Shown here in pieces: positions 1-5,338 of a DNA stretch of 8,524 nucleotides. The stretch covers positions 1 to 8,524 of the forward strand of contig CALJPJ010000238.1 in assembly GCA_937980625.1 (NCBI GenBank), written 5' to 3'. Position numbers and translations under genes: made by a program. Positions within the stretch are counted from its first letter, which is position 1. Each line of letters opens with the position of its first letter. The notes under the pieces were generated by a model. It was not told the DNA's origin. It ran no database searches and was given only the letters and a program-made list of their open reading frames with translations. The DNA comes from an uncultured Bdellovibrionales bacterium. Its GTDB lineage: Bacteria; Bdellovibrionota; Bdellovibrionia; Bdellovibrionales; UBA1609.

Positions 1-1548
1 GTAGTGAGATCCAAGAGTGATATAACTATTTGGAGTATTCCAGCTTAGCGAGTAAACCAATGAGTGAGCCTTTTCAAGTTTATCAATACCAACTTGGTAG
101 CCTCTCTCATTATTTCCGTGCTGAGATTCAAAAAAAGTAAGGGGTGATCTATAGCCAAGCCCATAAGAAAAACGTTGCTTAAGGTGATCAGTAATATGAT
201 GTAAAACTTGAAACCTTGGGGCAAGGATTGTTTGGTTAATTCTGTTTGTAAGTTCTAACCAGTCAATGTCTTGTCTATCTAATCTAAGAGCAAAATCAAC
301 TTCAATTTTCTCTGGTAAAAAATAACTATACTGTAAATAAGTGGCGAGAGACGAGAGGGTAAAGCTATCTTTTTTAATATCTCTTAAGTCGCTGCTTGGG
401 TATTGTTCAAATAATACTTCTGAAGCTGACCTGAGACGCTGTTCCTTATGTGATAGGCCAACGGTAAATAAGCTTCGATCATTTAAATTGAACTTTAAAT
501 TGGTGTCAGCAATAAATAAGTTATCAATATTAGCGTAATCAAATCCATGCTGATAAATAGCATCTTGTTTTTGTCTGGCATGTCCAAGTTTTAGTTCTAA
601 GGTGCTTTTACTGTTTAAAAAATGAGTCATTGCAAGGGCAGCTTCTTGTCGGTTAGTCTCTATCCAATCAGTGATTTTCATAGGGTCACCAATATATTTT
701 TTTTCAACATTTTTATCTTCAAAGTCAGACTCATTGGCTGGTAATGGTCTAACTTGTGATGGTCGAATAGGGTTAACATAACCGCCTAATATTTCTAAGT
801 TGGCAAAGCTATATCTAAGGGTAATATCATTTTTTTTGCCAATTAAAAATCTAGATTTAATCATGGCGCTATAGTTTTCTCTTTGTGGAGATTCGGAAAT
901 ATTATTTTCGTCCATATCCCACGTTTCAGCCTTTGAGTACTGCCCACCAAACAATATTCCCACTTTTTTGTTAGGTTTTTTCCAACCAAAAGTTAAACCA
1001 TAATTTTGTGACTTGCCATTAAGTTTATCATCAGCGCCAATTGATGTGCTGATTTGATTTTTAAAATCTAGGGGGTTTGTGGTGATAATGTTCAAAGTTC
1101 CACCTATAGCTTCTGGGTTGGTTAAAGAAGCTCCAGCCCCGCGCATAACTTGAATTTCAGAAATTCCATTGGCTGGGATATTATCCACACCATAAAAACT
1201 AGATACAGCTGAGTGCAAAGGAAGGCCATCAATAAGAATAGAGGTATGTTCACCTTTCAAACCATTTATAGTTAAGCGCTTAGCTCCACAGTTTGCACAG
1301 TAAGTGGCACTATTAACTCCAACTTGATCTTTGACAATATCGCTAAGGCTTTGTGTTGTTGGATTTTCAATATTTTTTTTTGAAATATTCTCTGTTTTAA
1401 AAACTGAGAACCCATCGACTTTTTCTTCAATTTGGGAGCCCTCTTGGTCAATAACCACAGTAGGTACACTTATGGGTTCACTAGCATATACTTGAGTGGA
1501 AAGTGCAGTTGTTAATACTAGCGATAAGTAAATTAAGTGAAGAAACAT
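1..1548 (-). CDS. TonB-dependent outer-membrane receptor with CxxC plug motif (partial, C-terminus off window)
   Basis: An open frame of 516 codons runs from the ATG at 1548 to the window edge without a stop, so the 3' end is missing. The N-terminus is a signal peptide (hydrophobic residues 3-16, likely cut after VYA at 20-22), followed by a TonB-box-like TVVID (30-34). The plug domain (about 47-160) shows the family motifs INGLKGEHTSILIDGLPL (94-111), EIQVMRGAGA and the closing GGTLNIITTNP. The rest alternates like beta-barrel strands, including FALRLDRQ and RFSYGLGYRSP. Typical receptors have 600-750 residues, so about 100-250 are missing. The plug has Cys84-Ala-Asn-Cys87, unusual in such receptors and a possible metal ligand pair or disulfide. 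The gene lies 46 bp behind the His-rich lipoprotein and is probably cotranscribed with it. Its ribosome site is weak (AGG about 8 bases before ATG). The family call is firm; a metal substrate, perhaps zinc, is inferred from context. Confidence 0.93.
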   Translation of the reverse strand, partial: MFLHLIYLSLVLTTALSTQVYASEPISVPTVVIDQEGSQIEEKVDGFSVFKTENISKKNIENPTTQSLSDIVKDQVGVNSATYCANCGAKRLTINGLKGEHTSILIDGLPLHSAVSSFYGVDNIPANGISEIQVMRGAGASLTNPEAIGGTLNIITTNPLDFKNQISTSIGADDKLNGKSQNYGLTFGWKKPNKKVGILFGGQYSKAETWDMDENNISESPQRENYSAMIKSRFLIGKKNDITLRYSFANLEILGGYVNPIRPSQVRPLPANESDFEDKNVEKKYIGDPMKITDWIETNRQEAALAMTHFLNSKSTLELKLGHARQKQDAIYQHGFDYANIDNLFIADTNLKFNLNDRSLFTVGLSHKEQRLRSASEVLFEQYPSSDLRDIKKDSFTLSSLATYLQYSYFLPEKIEVDFALRLDRQDIDWLELTNRINQTILAPRFQVLHHITDHLKQRFSYGLGYRSPLTFFESQHGNNERGYQVGIDKLEKAHSLVYSLSWNTPNSYITLGSHY

Positions 1549-1573
1549 ATATTAACCTGAAGAGTGTTTAGGT

Positions 1574-1596
1574 AAAAAATACTACTTAAAAGTATT
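1574..1596 (-). terminator. weak AT-only hairpin with T-run between lipoprotein and receptor genes
   Basis: Read on the minus strand, AATACT (1596-1591) can pair with AGTATT (1583-1578) across a 7-base loop, and a T-run continues to 1574. It starts at the stop codon of the lipoprotein gene. The stem has only two G-C pairs, so it would be at best a partial terminator or attenuator that lowers receptor expression relative to the lipoprotein. It could equally be chance in AT-rich DNA. Confidence 0.25.
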
Positions 1597-2371
1597 AGTG
1601 GTTTCCATGTTTGTGGCCGTGCTCATCATCATGACCTCCGTACTCGTCGTCGTCATGATCTCCATGTTCATCGTGGTCGCCATTAATTACATATTCAGCA
1701 CTTTTTACTTCAGTCAGTTTAAAGTTAACACAGGCAACTGAATCATAATGTCCGTTATGTGATATTTTTATAATTGCCCTATTAATTTTATTTAATTTTG
1801 ATCTATTAGTTTCTAAAAGAGAGTCATCTTCAATGACTTCTTCTAAAGCAGTGGTAAATTCATTATGATTCATGTTAGAGAAATCAATTCTTACTGATTG
1901 AATAAGTTCACCAGAAGTTTCGTACTGTAATAGCTTGTTAAAGTCCACTTCTGTATTTTGGTCTTTTAAAATAGCAGAGGCCAAAGCTGGCAGTGAGCTT
2001 GGGTCAGCAGAGTCAGCGTCTGAATAAATACCATTTTTGAGGTCATAGTTTTTAAAAACTACTGTAGAATCAAGTATACCTTCACCATGAAGTTTGTAGT
2101 CAACCTTAGCAAAAAATTCATGATTATGCTCTTCAGCTTCATGGTCACTCTCAGCAACTGAAATATAAATATGGCAAGCTTTTCCATAAAGATCAGAACC
2201 TTCATAAGTGAGCGACATTAGCTCAAATTTTTGCTCACTTCCTGGAGCGCCAGCAGCACCATTACTAGGGGTATCTGGAGATTTTACAGGGGAGTTGGGT
2301 GTTTCAGAACAAGCTGAATTTAATATTAATAAAAGTGAGATGTTAACTAAAAATGATATTAAAGTTTTCAT
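1595..2371 (-). CDS. His/Asp-rich exported lipoprotein, putative metal-binding component of the receptor locus
   Basis: This encodes 258 residues from the ATG at 2371. That start follows a strong ribosome site (AAGGGGA, 6 bases before ATG). A longer frame from 2407 would start inside a palindrome without such a site and would put basic residues before the signal peptide, so it is rejected. Residues 1-20 form a lipoprotein signal ending NSAC, with Cys21 as the lipidation site; Asn at -3 is unusual. A Ser/Pro/Gly-rich linker (22-46) precedes a folded region of unrecognised family, with single cysteines at 66 and 214 that could form a disulfide. An internal DHEAEEHNH cluster lies at 76-84. The last 28 residues (231-258) contain eight histidines among Asp, Glu and Gly, a typical zinc/nickel/copper-binding tail. 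The gene leads the leftward operon before a TonB-dependent receptor. The likely role is to bind metal at the outer membrane, comparable in idea to His-rich accessory proteins such as ZrgA, though no homology to it is claimed. Confidence 0.88.
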   Translation of the reverse strand: MKTLISFLVNISLLLILNSACSETPNSPVKSPDTPSNGAAGAPGSEQKFELMSLTYEGSDLYGKACHIYISVAESDHEAEEHNHEFFAKVDYKLHGEGILDSTVVFKNYDLKNGIYSDADSADPSSLPALASAILKDQNTEVDFNKLLQYETSGELIQSVRIDFSNMNHNEFTTALEEVIEDDSLLETNRSKLNKINRAIIKISHNGHYDSVACVNFKLTEVKSAEYVINGDHDEHGDHDDDEYGGHDDEHGHKHGNH

Positions 2372-2390
2372 TGGTTTTCCCCTTTTTTTA

Positions 2391-2407
2391 TTGCGAAAAT
2401 TTCGCAA
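2391..2407. promoter_or_regulatory. perfect 17-bp palindrome, candidate Fur-family operator 1
   Basis: TTGCGAAAATTTCGCAA is a perfect inverted repeat (8-1-8). It lies 20 bp before the lipoprotein start and overlaps the -35 element of the predicted rightward promoter. Fur-family regulators bind AT-rich palindromes of this size, and the rightward operon encodes such a regulator. Binding is inferred, not shown. Confidence 0.6.
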
Positions 2408-2419
2408 TTAAAATATATT
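2391..2419 (+). promoter_or_regulatory. predicted sigma-70-type promoter of the tonB operon
   Basis: TTGCGA (2391-2396, 4 of 6 matches to TTGACA) is followed after exactly 17 bp by TATATT (2414-2419, 5 of 6 matches to TATAAT). Transcription would start near 2426 and give a leader of about 45 bases before the tonB ATG at 2471. The -35 element is the left arm of operator 1, and operator 2 lies just after the start site, so repressor binding at either site would block this promoter. Confidence 0.45.
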
Positions 2420-2431
2420 GCCTCATATCTA

Positions 2432-2448
2432 TTGCAAATTAATTGCAA
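2432..2448. promoter_or_regulatory. imperfect 17-bp palindrome, candidate Fur-family operator 2
   Basis: TTGCAAATTAATTGCAA carries the same outer half-sites as operator 1 (TTGCRAA and TYGCAA) at the same 17-bp length. Its centre is 41 bp from that of operator 1, close to four helical turns. It lies between the predicted start of the rightward transcript and the tonB ribosome site, and upstream of the leftward operon. Two matching sites on one face of the helix suggest a shared regulator for both arms. Confidence 0.55.
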
Positions 2449-2470
2449 TAGCAAGTTTTTTTTGGGAACT

Positions 2471-3082
2471 ATGAACAAGTATTTATTAATTAGTTTTTTT
2501 ATTCATTCTTTCTTAATGTTATGTTTAGTCATACTTAATGTTGGACAAGACCATATAGTGCTAGAAAACGATAAAACAGTAATGAGTATTGATATAATTC
2601 CAACTACTTACAAGAAAAGTATGGCAAAGTCTCTGAAGGAAAAAGTCTCCAAAACTAAAAAAATATCCAAGATTTTAAAAATAAAAAGTATAGAAAAAAA
2701 TAATGATATAACGGCACAAAAAGTTAATAAAATAGAGGTTTCAGAAGTTAACCAAGAAATACAGACAGCTGAAACTGTAAAACAGGTTAAACAAGCACAA
2801 TTAAGTTATGTGCAAAAACTCAAGCTTTACATTGAAAAAAACAAATACTACCCACGTCAGGCAGTTAGACTTAGGCAATCTGGGACCGTGACATTACGTT
2901 TAAAAATAAGTAAAGCTGGAGTGTTTTCCAGTATTGAGGTGCTAGGCTCTTCAGATTTTCCTATTTTAGATGAGGCAGCTTTAAAGTTAATTAAAAAAAT
3001 TGGACGATTTAACCCGCTGCCAAGTAATATTAAACAGGGCTCATACTTTACTGTCCCTATAGCTTATAATTTGAGGAGATAA
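2471..3082 (+). CDS. tonB: TonB family energy-transducing protein with Lys/Glu-rich linker
   Basis: This encodes 203 residues from the ATG at 2471, preceded by GGGA 4 bases upstream. An earlier ATG at 2432 lies inside a palindrome without a ribosome site and is rejected. Residues 4-24 form a single inner-membrane helix containing Ser8-x-x-x-His12, the conserved S-x-x-x-H pair of TonB needed for coupling to ExbB/ExbD. Residues 45-110 form a periplasmic spacer rich in Lys, Glu and Val rather than the usual Pro-Glu/Pro-Lys repeats. Residues 112-203 are the TonB C-terminal domain: YVQKLKLYIEKNKYYP, GTVTLRLKISKAG, a DEAAL segment and a FNPLP turn before the last strand. The protein spans the periplasm and passes proton-motive energy to outer-membrane receptors, presumably the divergent receptor and perhaps the B12 receptor. 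No exbB or exbD is present in the window. The gene is first in a three-gene operon ending with a Fur-family regulator. Confidence 0.92.
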   Translation: MNKYLLISFFIHSFLMLCLVILNVGQDHIVLENDKTVMSIDIIPTTYKKSMAKSLKEKVSKTKKISKILKIKSIEKNNDITAQKVNKIEVSEVNQEIQTAETVKQVKQAQLSYVQKLKLYIEKNKYYPRQAVRLRQSGTVTLRLKISKAGVFSSIEVLGSSDFPILDEAALKLIKKIGRFNPLPSNIKQGSYFTVPIAYNLRR

Positions 3083-3086
3083 TAGT

Positions 3087-3524
3087 TTGGTCAAATTGAT
3101 TATTTCCAGTTTAGTATTTTTTAGTACTTGTTCAGTCAATGCTCTTAGTCTTCGTAGTTTAATAGATGCATCTGTTGTTAATTTTTATAATATGAAAGGG
3201 GTTAGTGTAATTATACTTTTTCAAAAAGATTGTATAGCATGTAAAAAACAAGTGCGCGATTTGTCTTGCCTTGATAAAAAAACTAATATTTTTTTAGTTG
3301 GAACTTTCTCTCAGGATTCAGATTTAAGAACTGAGTATAAGTCTTTTAATTCCAATTATCCTGGTTTATATGGTGATAGTGATTTTTTAAGTAAATTTAG
3401 TATTACAAAAAAAATTACACCACAAATTTTAGTATTAAATAATAATCTTAAATCTAAACATATTATGGGCAGACGGCCCTGTTCCGAGATTGCGAGTGAA
3501 GTTAAAAAGGTTAGTCAAAGATGA
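3087..3524 (+). CDS. exported thioredoxin-fold protein (CxxC, cis-Pro)
   Basis: This encodes 145 residues from a TTG start at 3087, chosen because GAGGAG (3073-3078) lies 8 bases before it and translation then opens with a proper signal peptide. Residues 4-19 are hydrophobic, with a likely cut after VNA. The mature part looks like a small thioredoxin domain: strand VSVIILFQKD, then Cys49-Ile-Ala-Cys52 at the start of a helix, and a Thr111-Pro112 pair before strand QILVL, matching the cis-proline loop. Two extra cysteines (61 and 132) are present. It starts 4 bases after the tonB stop, and its stop overlaps the regulator start by 4 bases, so it is surely cotranscribed. It is expected to act on thiols in the periplasm. 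A possible target is the cysteine pair in the divergent receptor plug or Cys66/Cys214 of the lipoprotein; this is speculation. It lacks features that would assign it to DsbA, DsbE or TlpA specifically. Confidence 0.8.
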   Translation: MVKLIISSLVFFSTCSVNALSLRSLIDASVVNFYNMKGVSVIILFQKDCIACKKQVRDLSCLDKKTNIFLVGTFSQDSDLRTEYKSFNSNYPGLYGDSDFLSKFSITKKITPQILVLNNNLKSKHIMGRRPCSEIASEVKKVSQR

Positions 3525-3952
3525 AACAGCTTGAAGAAAGTTTAAAAGAAAAAAACCTAAGAGTAACTAATGCTCGAAAAATTATTTTTGATATTTTAAA
3601 AAATAGTGAAAGGCCATTGTCGCCAAAAAATGTTTGTGATGAGCTTAGTAATTTATCAGTATCAAACGCTGATCAGGCTTCTGTGTATAGAAATTTAGTA
3701 TTGTTTAGCAAAATTGGCCTTGCCCACAAGTTAGACTCTGGTAAGTACACTGTCTGCCAGCTGGAAAATGATCGCACAAAAAGGCATATTCATATTATTA
3801 TGTGTTGTACGGAGTGTATGGGTGTTTACGAGCTTAATGAAAAAAAGACTCAAACTTATATGTTATCAAAGAAAATTATTAACTCAATTAAACAACTTAA
3901 TCATATTTCAAGCTTAACTTTTAGCGGTGTTTGCGAAGCTTGTGATAACTAA
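3521..3952 (+). CDS. Fur-family metal-responsive repressor (Zur- or Fur-like)
   Basis: This encodes 143 residues, a typical Fur-family length. The start ATG overlaps the previous stop (ATGA), indicating translational coupling. The N-terminal winged helix covers about residues 1-82 and includes NLRVTNARKIIFDIL and the recognition-helix region ADQASVYRNLVLFSKIGL, matching the conserved A-x-x-S/T-V-Y-R-x-L motif. The C-terminal dimerisation and metal domain has His89-x-His91, Cys95-Cys96-x-x-Cys99 and the terminal Cys138-x-x-Cys141. The two CxxC pairs form the structural zinc site of the family. The HHDH-type iron-sensing motif common in Fur is reduced to H-x-H, so Zur-like sensing is plausible but unproven. 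It probably represses its own operon and the divergent receptor operon through the paired palindromes at 2391-2407 and 2432-2448. Family certainty is high; the metal is uncertain. Confidence 0.93.
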   Translation: MKQLEESLKEKNLRVTNARKIIFDILKNSERPLSPKNVCDELSNLSVSNADQASVYRNLVLFSKIGLAHKLDSGKYTVCQLENDRTKRHIHIIMCCTECMGVYELNEKKTQTYMLSKKIINSIKQLNHISSLTFSGVCEACDN

Positions 3953-3969
3953 GTGGTCTTTTATCTGCT

Positions 3970-4836
3970 TCAGTATTTTTTTATACTCGTATAATAATCA
4001 AAGGCATCTTTGTCGATCCATGTGTTTTTTGGTACTTTTATATTAAAAATTTTATTTTCGGCAAAAGCGGCTCCATGAATCTCTTTAATAGATTCAGGAA
4101 GGTTTAAAGAACGCAATGAATTGCGATGAAAAGCTTGAACTCCAATAAATTCAAGTTTTTTTGGTAATATTAACTTATGAATATAGTTCTTATGAAAAGC
4201 TCGCGAGCTAATTGATTTTATATTGTCAGGTATTTGTAATTCACATATTTTATTATTAGTAAAAGCAGACTTTCCAATATGAGTTAATGTGCTAGGTAGT
4301 TTAAGGGTTTTCATCCAGTTACCTATAAATGCTGCCGACTCAATCCTTTTAACTCCTTCAGGTAATATAAGCGATGAGATTTTATTACTTCTGAAAGCTT
4401 CACTACCAATGACTTCTATAGTGTTAGGGATATCTACAGCTGTTAGTTTGTTGTAGTAAAATGCTTTGGCTGGAATTTTTTTTAGATTTTTTGATAATTT
4501 AAATTTTGTTATAAGGTTATTACTGAAGGCTCCATCGTAGATTGTGGTGACACTATTGGGGATGGTAATTTCTGTGAGTCGGTTGTTACTAAGTGCGTAT
4601 TCGTCTATTTCAATAAGGCTATTTGGGAGCTGAACTGATTCAAGATCTTTTGAAGACAAAGCATCATAACTAACCCTCAATACGCCATTTGGAAGAGTAA
4701 TATTTTTACTATCACAGGTGTAATCATATAAGCTACCAGATTTTGTTATTTTAAAACAACTTCGAGGCGTGGAATGGGCATGGGAGAAAATTAATAAACT
4801 AAAAAATAAAACTACTAAACGAAGTAAAAGTTGCAT
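3970..4836 (-). CDS. exported BspA-like leucine-rich repeat protein (LRR_5 type)
   Basis: This encodes 288 residues from the ATG at 4836, with AAGGA 10 bases upstream. Residues 1-20 are a signal peptide (hydrophobic LVVLFFSLLIF, likely cut after SHA or nearby). A short cap with Cys27 and Cys41, possibly a disulfide, comes before ten 22-residue repeats (59-277). The repeats follow the pattern AF-x2-N-x-I/L-x2-L-x-I/L-P-x2-I/L-x2-I-x3, characteristic of the BspA/Treponema pallidum-type leucine-rich repeats. The chain ends 11 residues after the last repeat with no membrane anchor, lipobox or sorting tail, so it is expected to be periplasmic or secreted. Such proteins usually bind other proteins or surfaces; the partner is unknown here. 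It converges on the Fur-family gene with a 17-bp gap and has no evident functional link to it. Confidence 0.9.
   Translation of the reverse strand: MQLLLRLVVLFFSLLIFSHAHSTPRSCFKITKSGSLYDYTCDSKNITLPNGVLRVSYDALSSKDLESVQLPNSLIEIDEYALSNNRLTEITIPNSVTTIYDGAFSNNLITKFKLSKNLKKIPAKAFYYNKLTAVDIPNTIEVIGSEAFRSNKISSLILPEGVKRIESAAFIGNWMKTLKLPSTLTHIGKSAFTNNKICELQIPDNIKSISSRAFHKNYIHKLILPKKLEFIGVQAFHRNSLRSLNLPESIKEIHGAAFAENKIFNIKVPKNTWIDKDAFDYYTSIKKY
4006..4662 (-). repeat. tandem array of ten 22-residue leucine-rich repeats within the BspA-like gene
   Basis: Nine units are exactly 22 codons (66 bp) and the last is 21. Alignment by the opening Ala-Leu/Phe and the central Asn shows strictly regular spacing, with the side chains between the consensus positions diverged. 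The array fills most of the mature protein and would fold into one curved solenoid. Confidence 0.85.
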
Positions 4837-5065
4837 GTTTTGAGTATCCTTTTCAGATTAATTATTAAGTAAATTTATTACATTATAAGGTACCGAGGGT
4901 AAGCTGTAGTTGGCAAGTTAAATCAGGAGAACTGAATAGTTCAGTGGGCTAAAGTAGGTAAAATTTTGGGTTGTCTTTTTTTATAAAGGCAGTAATACAT
5001 TATTTAGTATTAATTAAATAGCTCAGCTGCATGTTGTGAATTATAAAGATAGAGTGAATTTTAGA

Positions 5066-5084
5066 GATAATGATGATAATTAAC
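5066..5084. promoter_or_regulatory. Fur-box-like 19-bp sequence upstream of the B12 receptor
   Basis: GATAATGATGATAATTAAC matches the classical 19-bp Fur box consensus GATAATGATAATCATTATC at 16 of 19 positions, with mismatches at 10, 13 and 18. It lies about 70 bp before the riboswitch, where a promoter would be expected. AT-rich DNA raises the chance of an accidental match. It differs from the palindromes at 2391-2448, so if real it would serve a different regulator. Confidence 0.35.
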
Positions 5085-5091
5085 AATAATA

Positions 5092-5103
5092 TAAGACGTC
5101 TTA
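5092..5103. promoter_or_regulatory. 12-bp perfect palindrome TAAGACGTCTTA
   Basis: TAAGACGTCTTA is a perfect palindrome 8 bp after the Fur-box-like sequence and 50 bp before the riboswitch. It may be an operator of unknown identity. It is too short and unspaced to act as an RNA hairpin. Confidence 0.25.
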
Positions 5104-5152
5104 AAAATTAATAGTTTAATAGTGACATTTATTTTGGGGGCCTGTAAACAAG

Positions 5153-5260
5153 CTTTAAGGTTTTGGTGAACTCTGGTGAAAATCCAGGACTCGCCCGGAA
5201 CGGTAATTTGTAAGGTCATATAATGATTTAAACATTAAGTCCGATCCCAGAGCCTTAAGT
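5153..5260 (+). promoter_or_regulatory. cobalamin (B12) riboswitch aptamer
   Basis: The order of conserved elements matches the cobalamin riboswitch family. GGTGAA (5165-5170) is followed by the CTGG-TGAAAAT-CCAG stem-loop (5173-5187). Next come GGAC and CCCGGAACGGTAA (5194-5206; consensus CCCGCAACGGTAA, one change) and then AGTCCGATCCCAGAGCC (5238-5254). Closing stem P1 forms between TTTAAGG (5154-5160) and CCTTAAG (5253-5259), and P2 between TTGG (5163-5166) and CCAG (5247-5250). The peripheral arm is short (TCAT-ATA-ATGA at 5216-5226), making this a compact version of about 108 bases. It lies 78 bases before a BtuB-like receptor gene, the classic position for repression when B12 is plentiful. 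Confidence 0.92.
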
Positions 5261-5277
5261 TAATAAAATATCTATTA

Positions 5278-5307
5278 CTGGTTAGTGTTTAACTAGCTTA
5301 GTTTTTT
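5278..5307 (+). terminator. candidate riboswitch expression platform: two competing hairpins before a T-run
   Basis: CTGGTT (5278-5283) can pair with AACTAG (5291-5296). Alternatively AACTA (5291-5295) can pair with TAGTT (5299-5303), followed by T5304-T5307. The two stems share 5291-5295 and exclude each other, as in terminator/antiterminator switches. Both stems are short and A/T-rich, so true termination is doubtful. Control of translation at the ribosome site is an equal alternative. Confidence 0.3.
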
Positions 5308-5321
5308 AGGTATTTTCTTTT

Positions 5322-5336
5322 CTCTCGGAGGCAGAG
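5322..5336 (+). promoter_or_regulatory. strong ribosome site of the B12 receptor gene in the loop of a small hairpin
   Basis: GGAGG (5327-5331) lies 7 bases before the ATG at 5339 and fixes that start. CTCT (5322-5325) and AGAG (5333-5336) can pair and place the ribosome site in the loop. CAGAG at 5332-5336 repeats the CAGAG at 5248-5252 in the aptamer, and both could pair with CTCTG at 5171-5175. The aptamer might therefore influence access to the ribosome site; this is inference. Confidence 0.5.
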
Positions 5337-5338
5337 CT

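Larger units (their letters stand above)
4837..5152. other. non-coding upstream part of the intergenic region before the B12 receptor
   Basis: No coding frame of note is seen. The left end holds the ribosome site of the leftward repeat-protein gene. A small perfect hairpin, ACTGAA-TAG-TTCAGT, lies at 4931-4945 without a following T-run, so it is not a normal terminator. A Fur-box-like sequence and a 12-bp palindrome, listed separately, lie at 5066-5103. The promoter of the rightward transcript must lie here, but no single -35/-10 pair stands out in this AT-rich DNA. Confidence 0.6.

Noticed and set aside
341..538. 65-codon frame on the plus strand
   Set aside because: It lies wholly inside the TonB-dependent receptor frame on the minus strand, with no ribosome site or family features.
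1272..1469. 65-codon frame on the minus strand
   Set aside because: It is a different frame of the receptor gene, whose own frame is continuous and carries clear plug motifs.
2372..2407. Longer start of the His-rich lipoprotein at 2407
   Set aside because: It would begin within the perfect palindrome without a ribosome site, while the ATG at 2371 has a strong one and opens directly into the lipoprotein signal.
2208..2411. 67-codon plus-strand frame running into the divergent control region
   Set aside because: It is antisense to the lipoprotein N-terminus and reads through the palindrome; nothing supports its translation.
3972..3987. AGTAT-T6-ATACT hairpin between the Fur-family and repeat-protein genes as a bidirectional terminator
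   Set aside because: The stem is 5 bp, lies within the coding end of the repeat-protein gene and lacks a following T-run on either strand.
4931..4945. ACTGAA-TAG-TTCAGT hairpin as a terminator or small RNA
   Set aside because: The stem is 6 bp, no T-run follows, and no promoter or further structure nearby supports an RNA gene.
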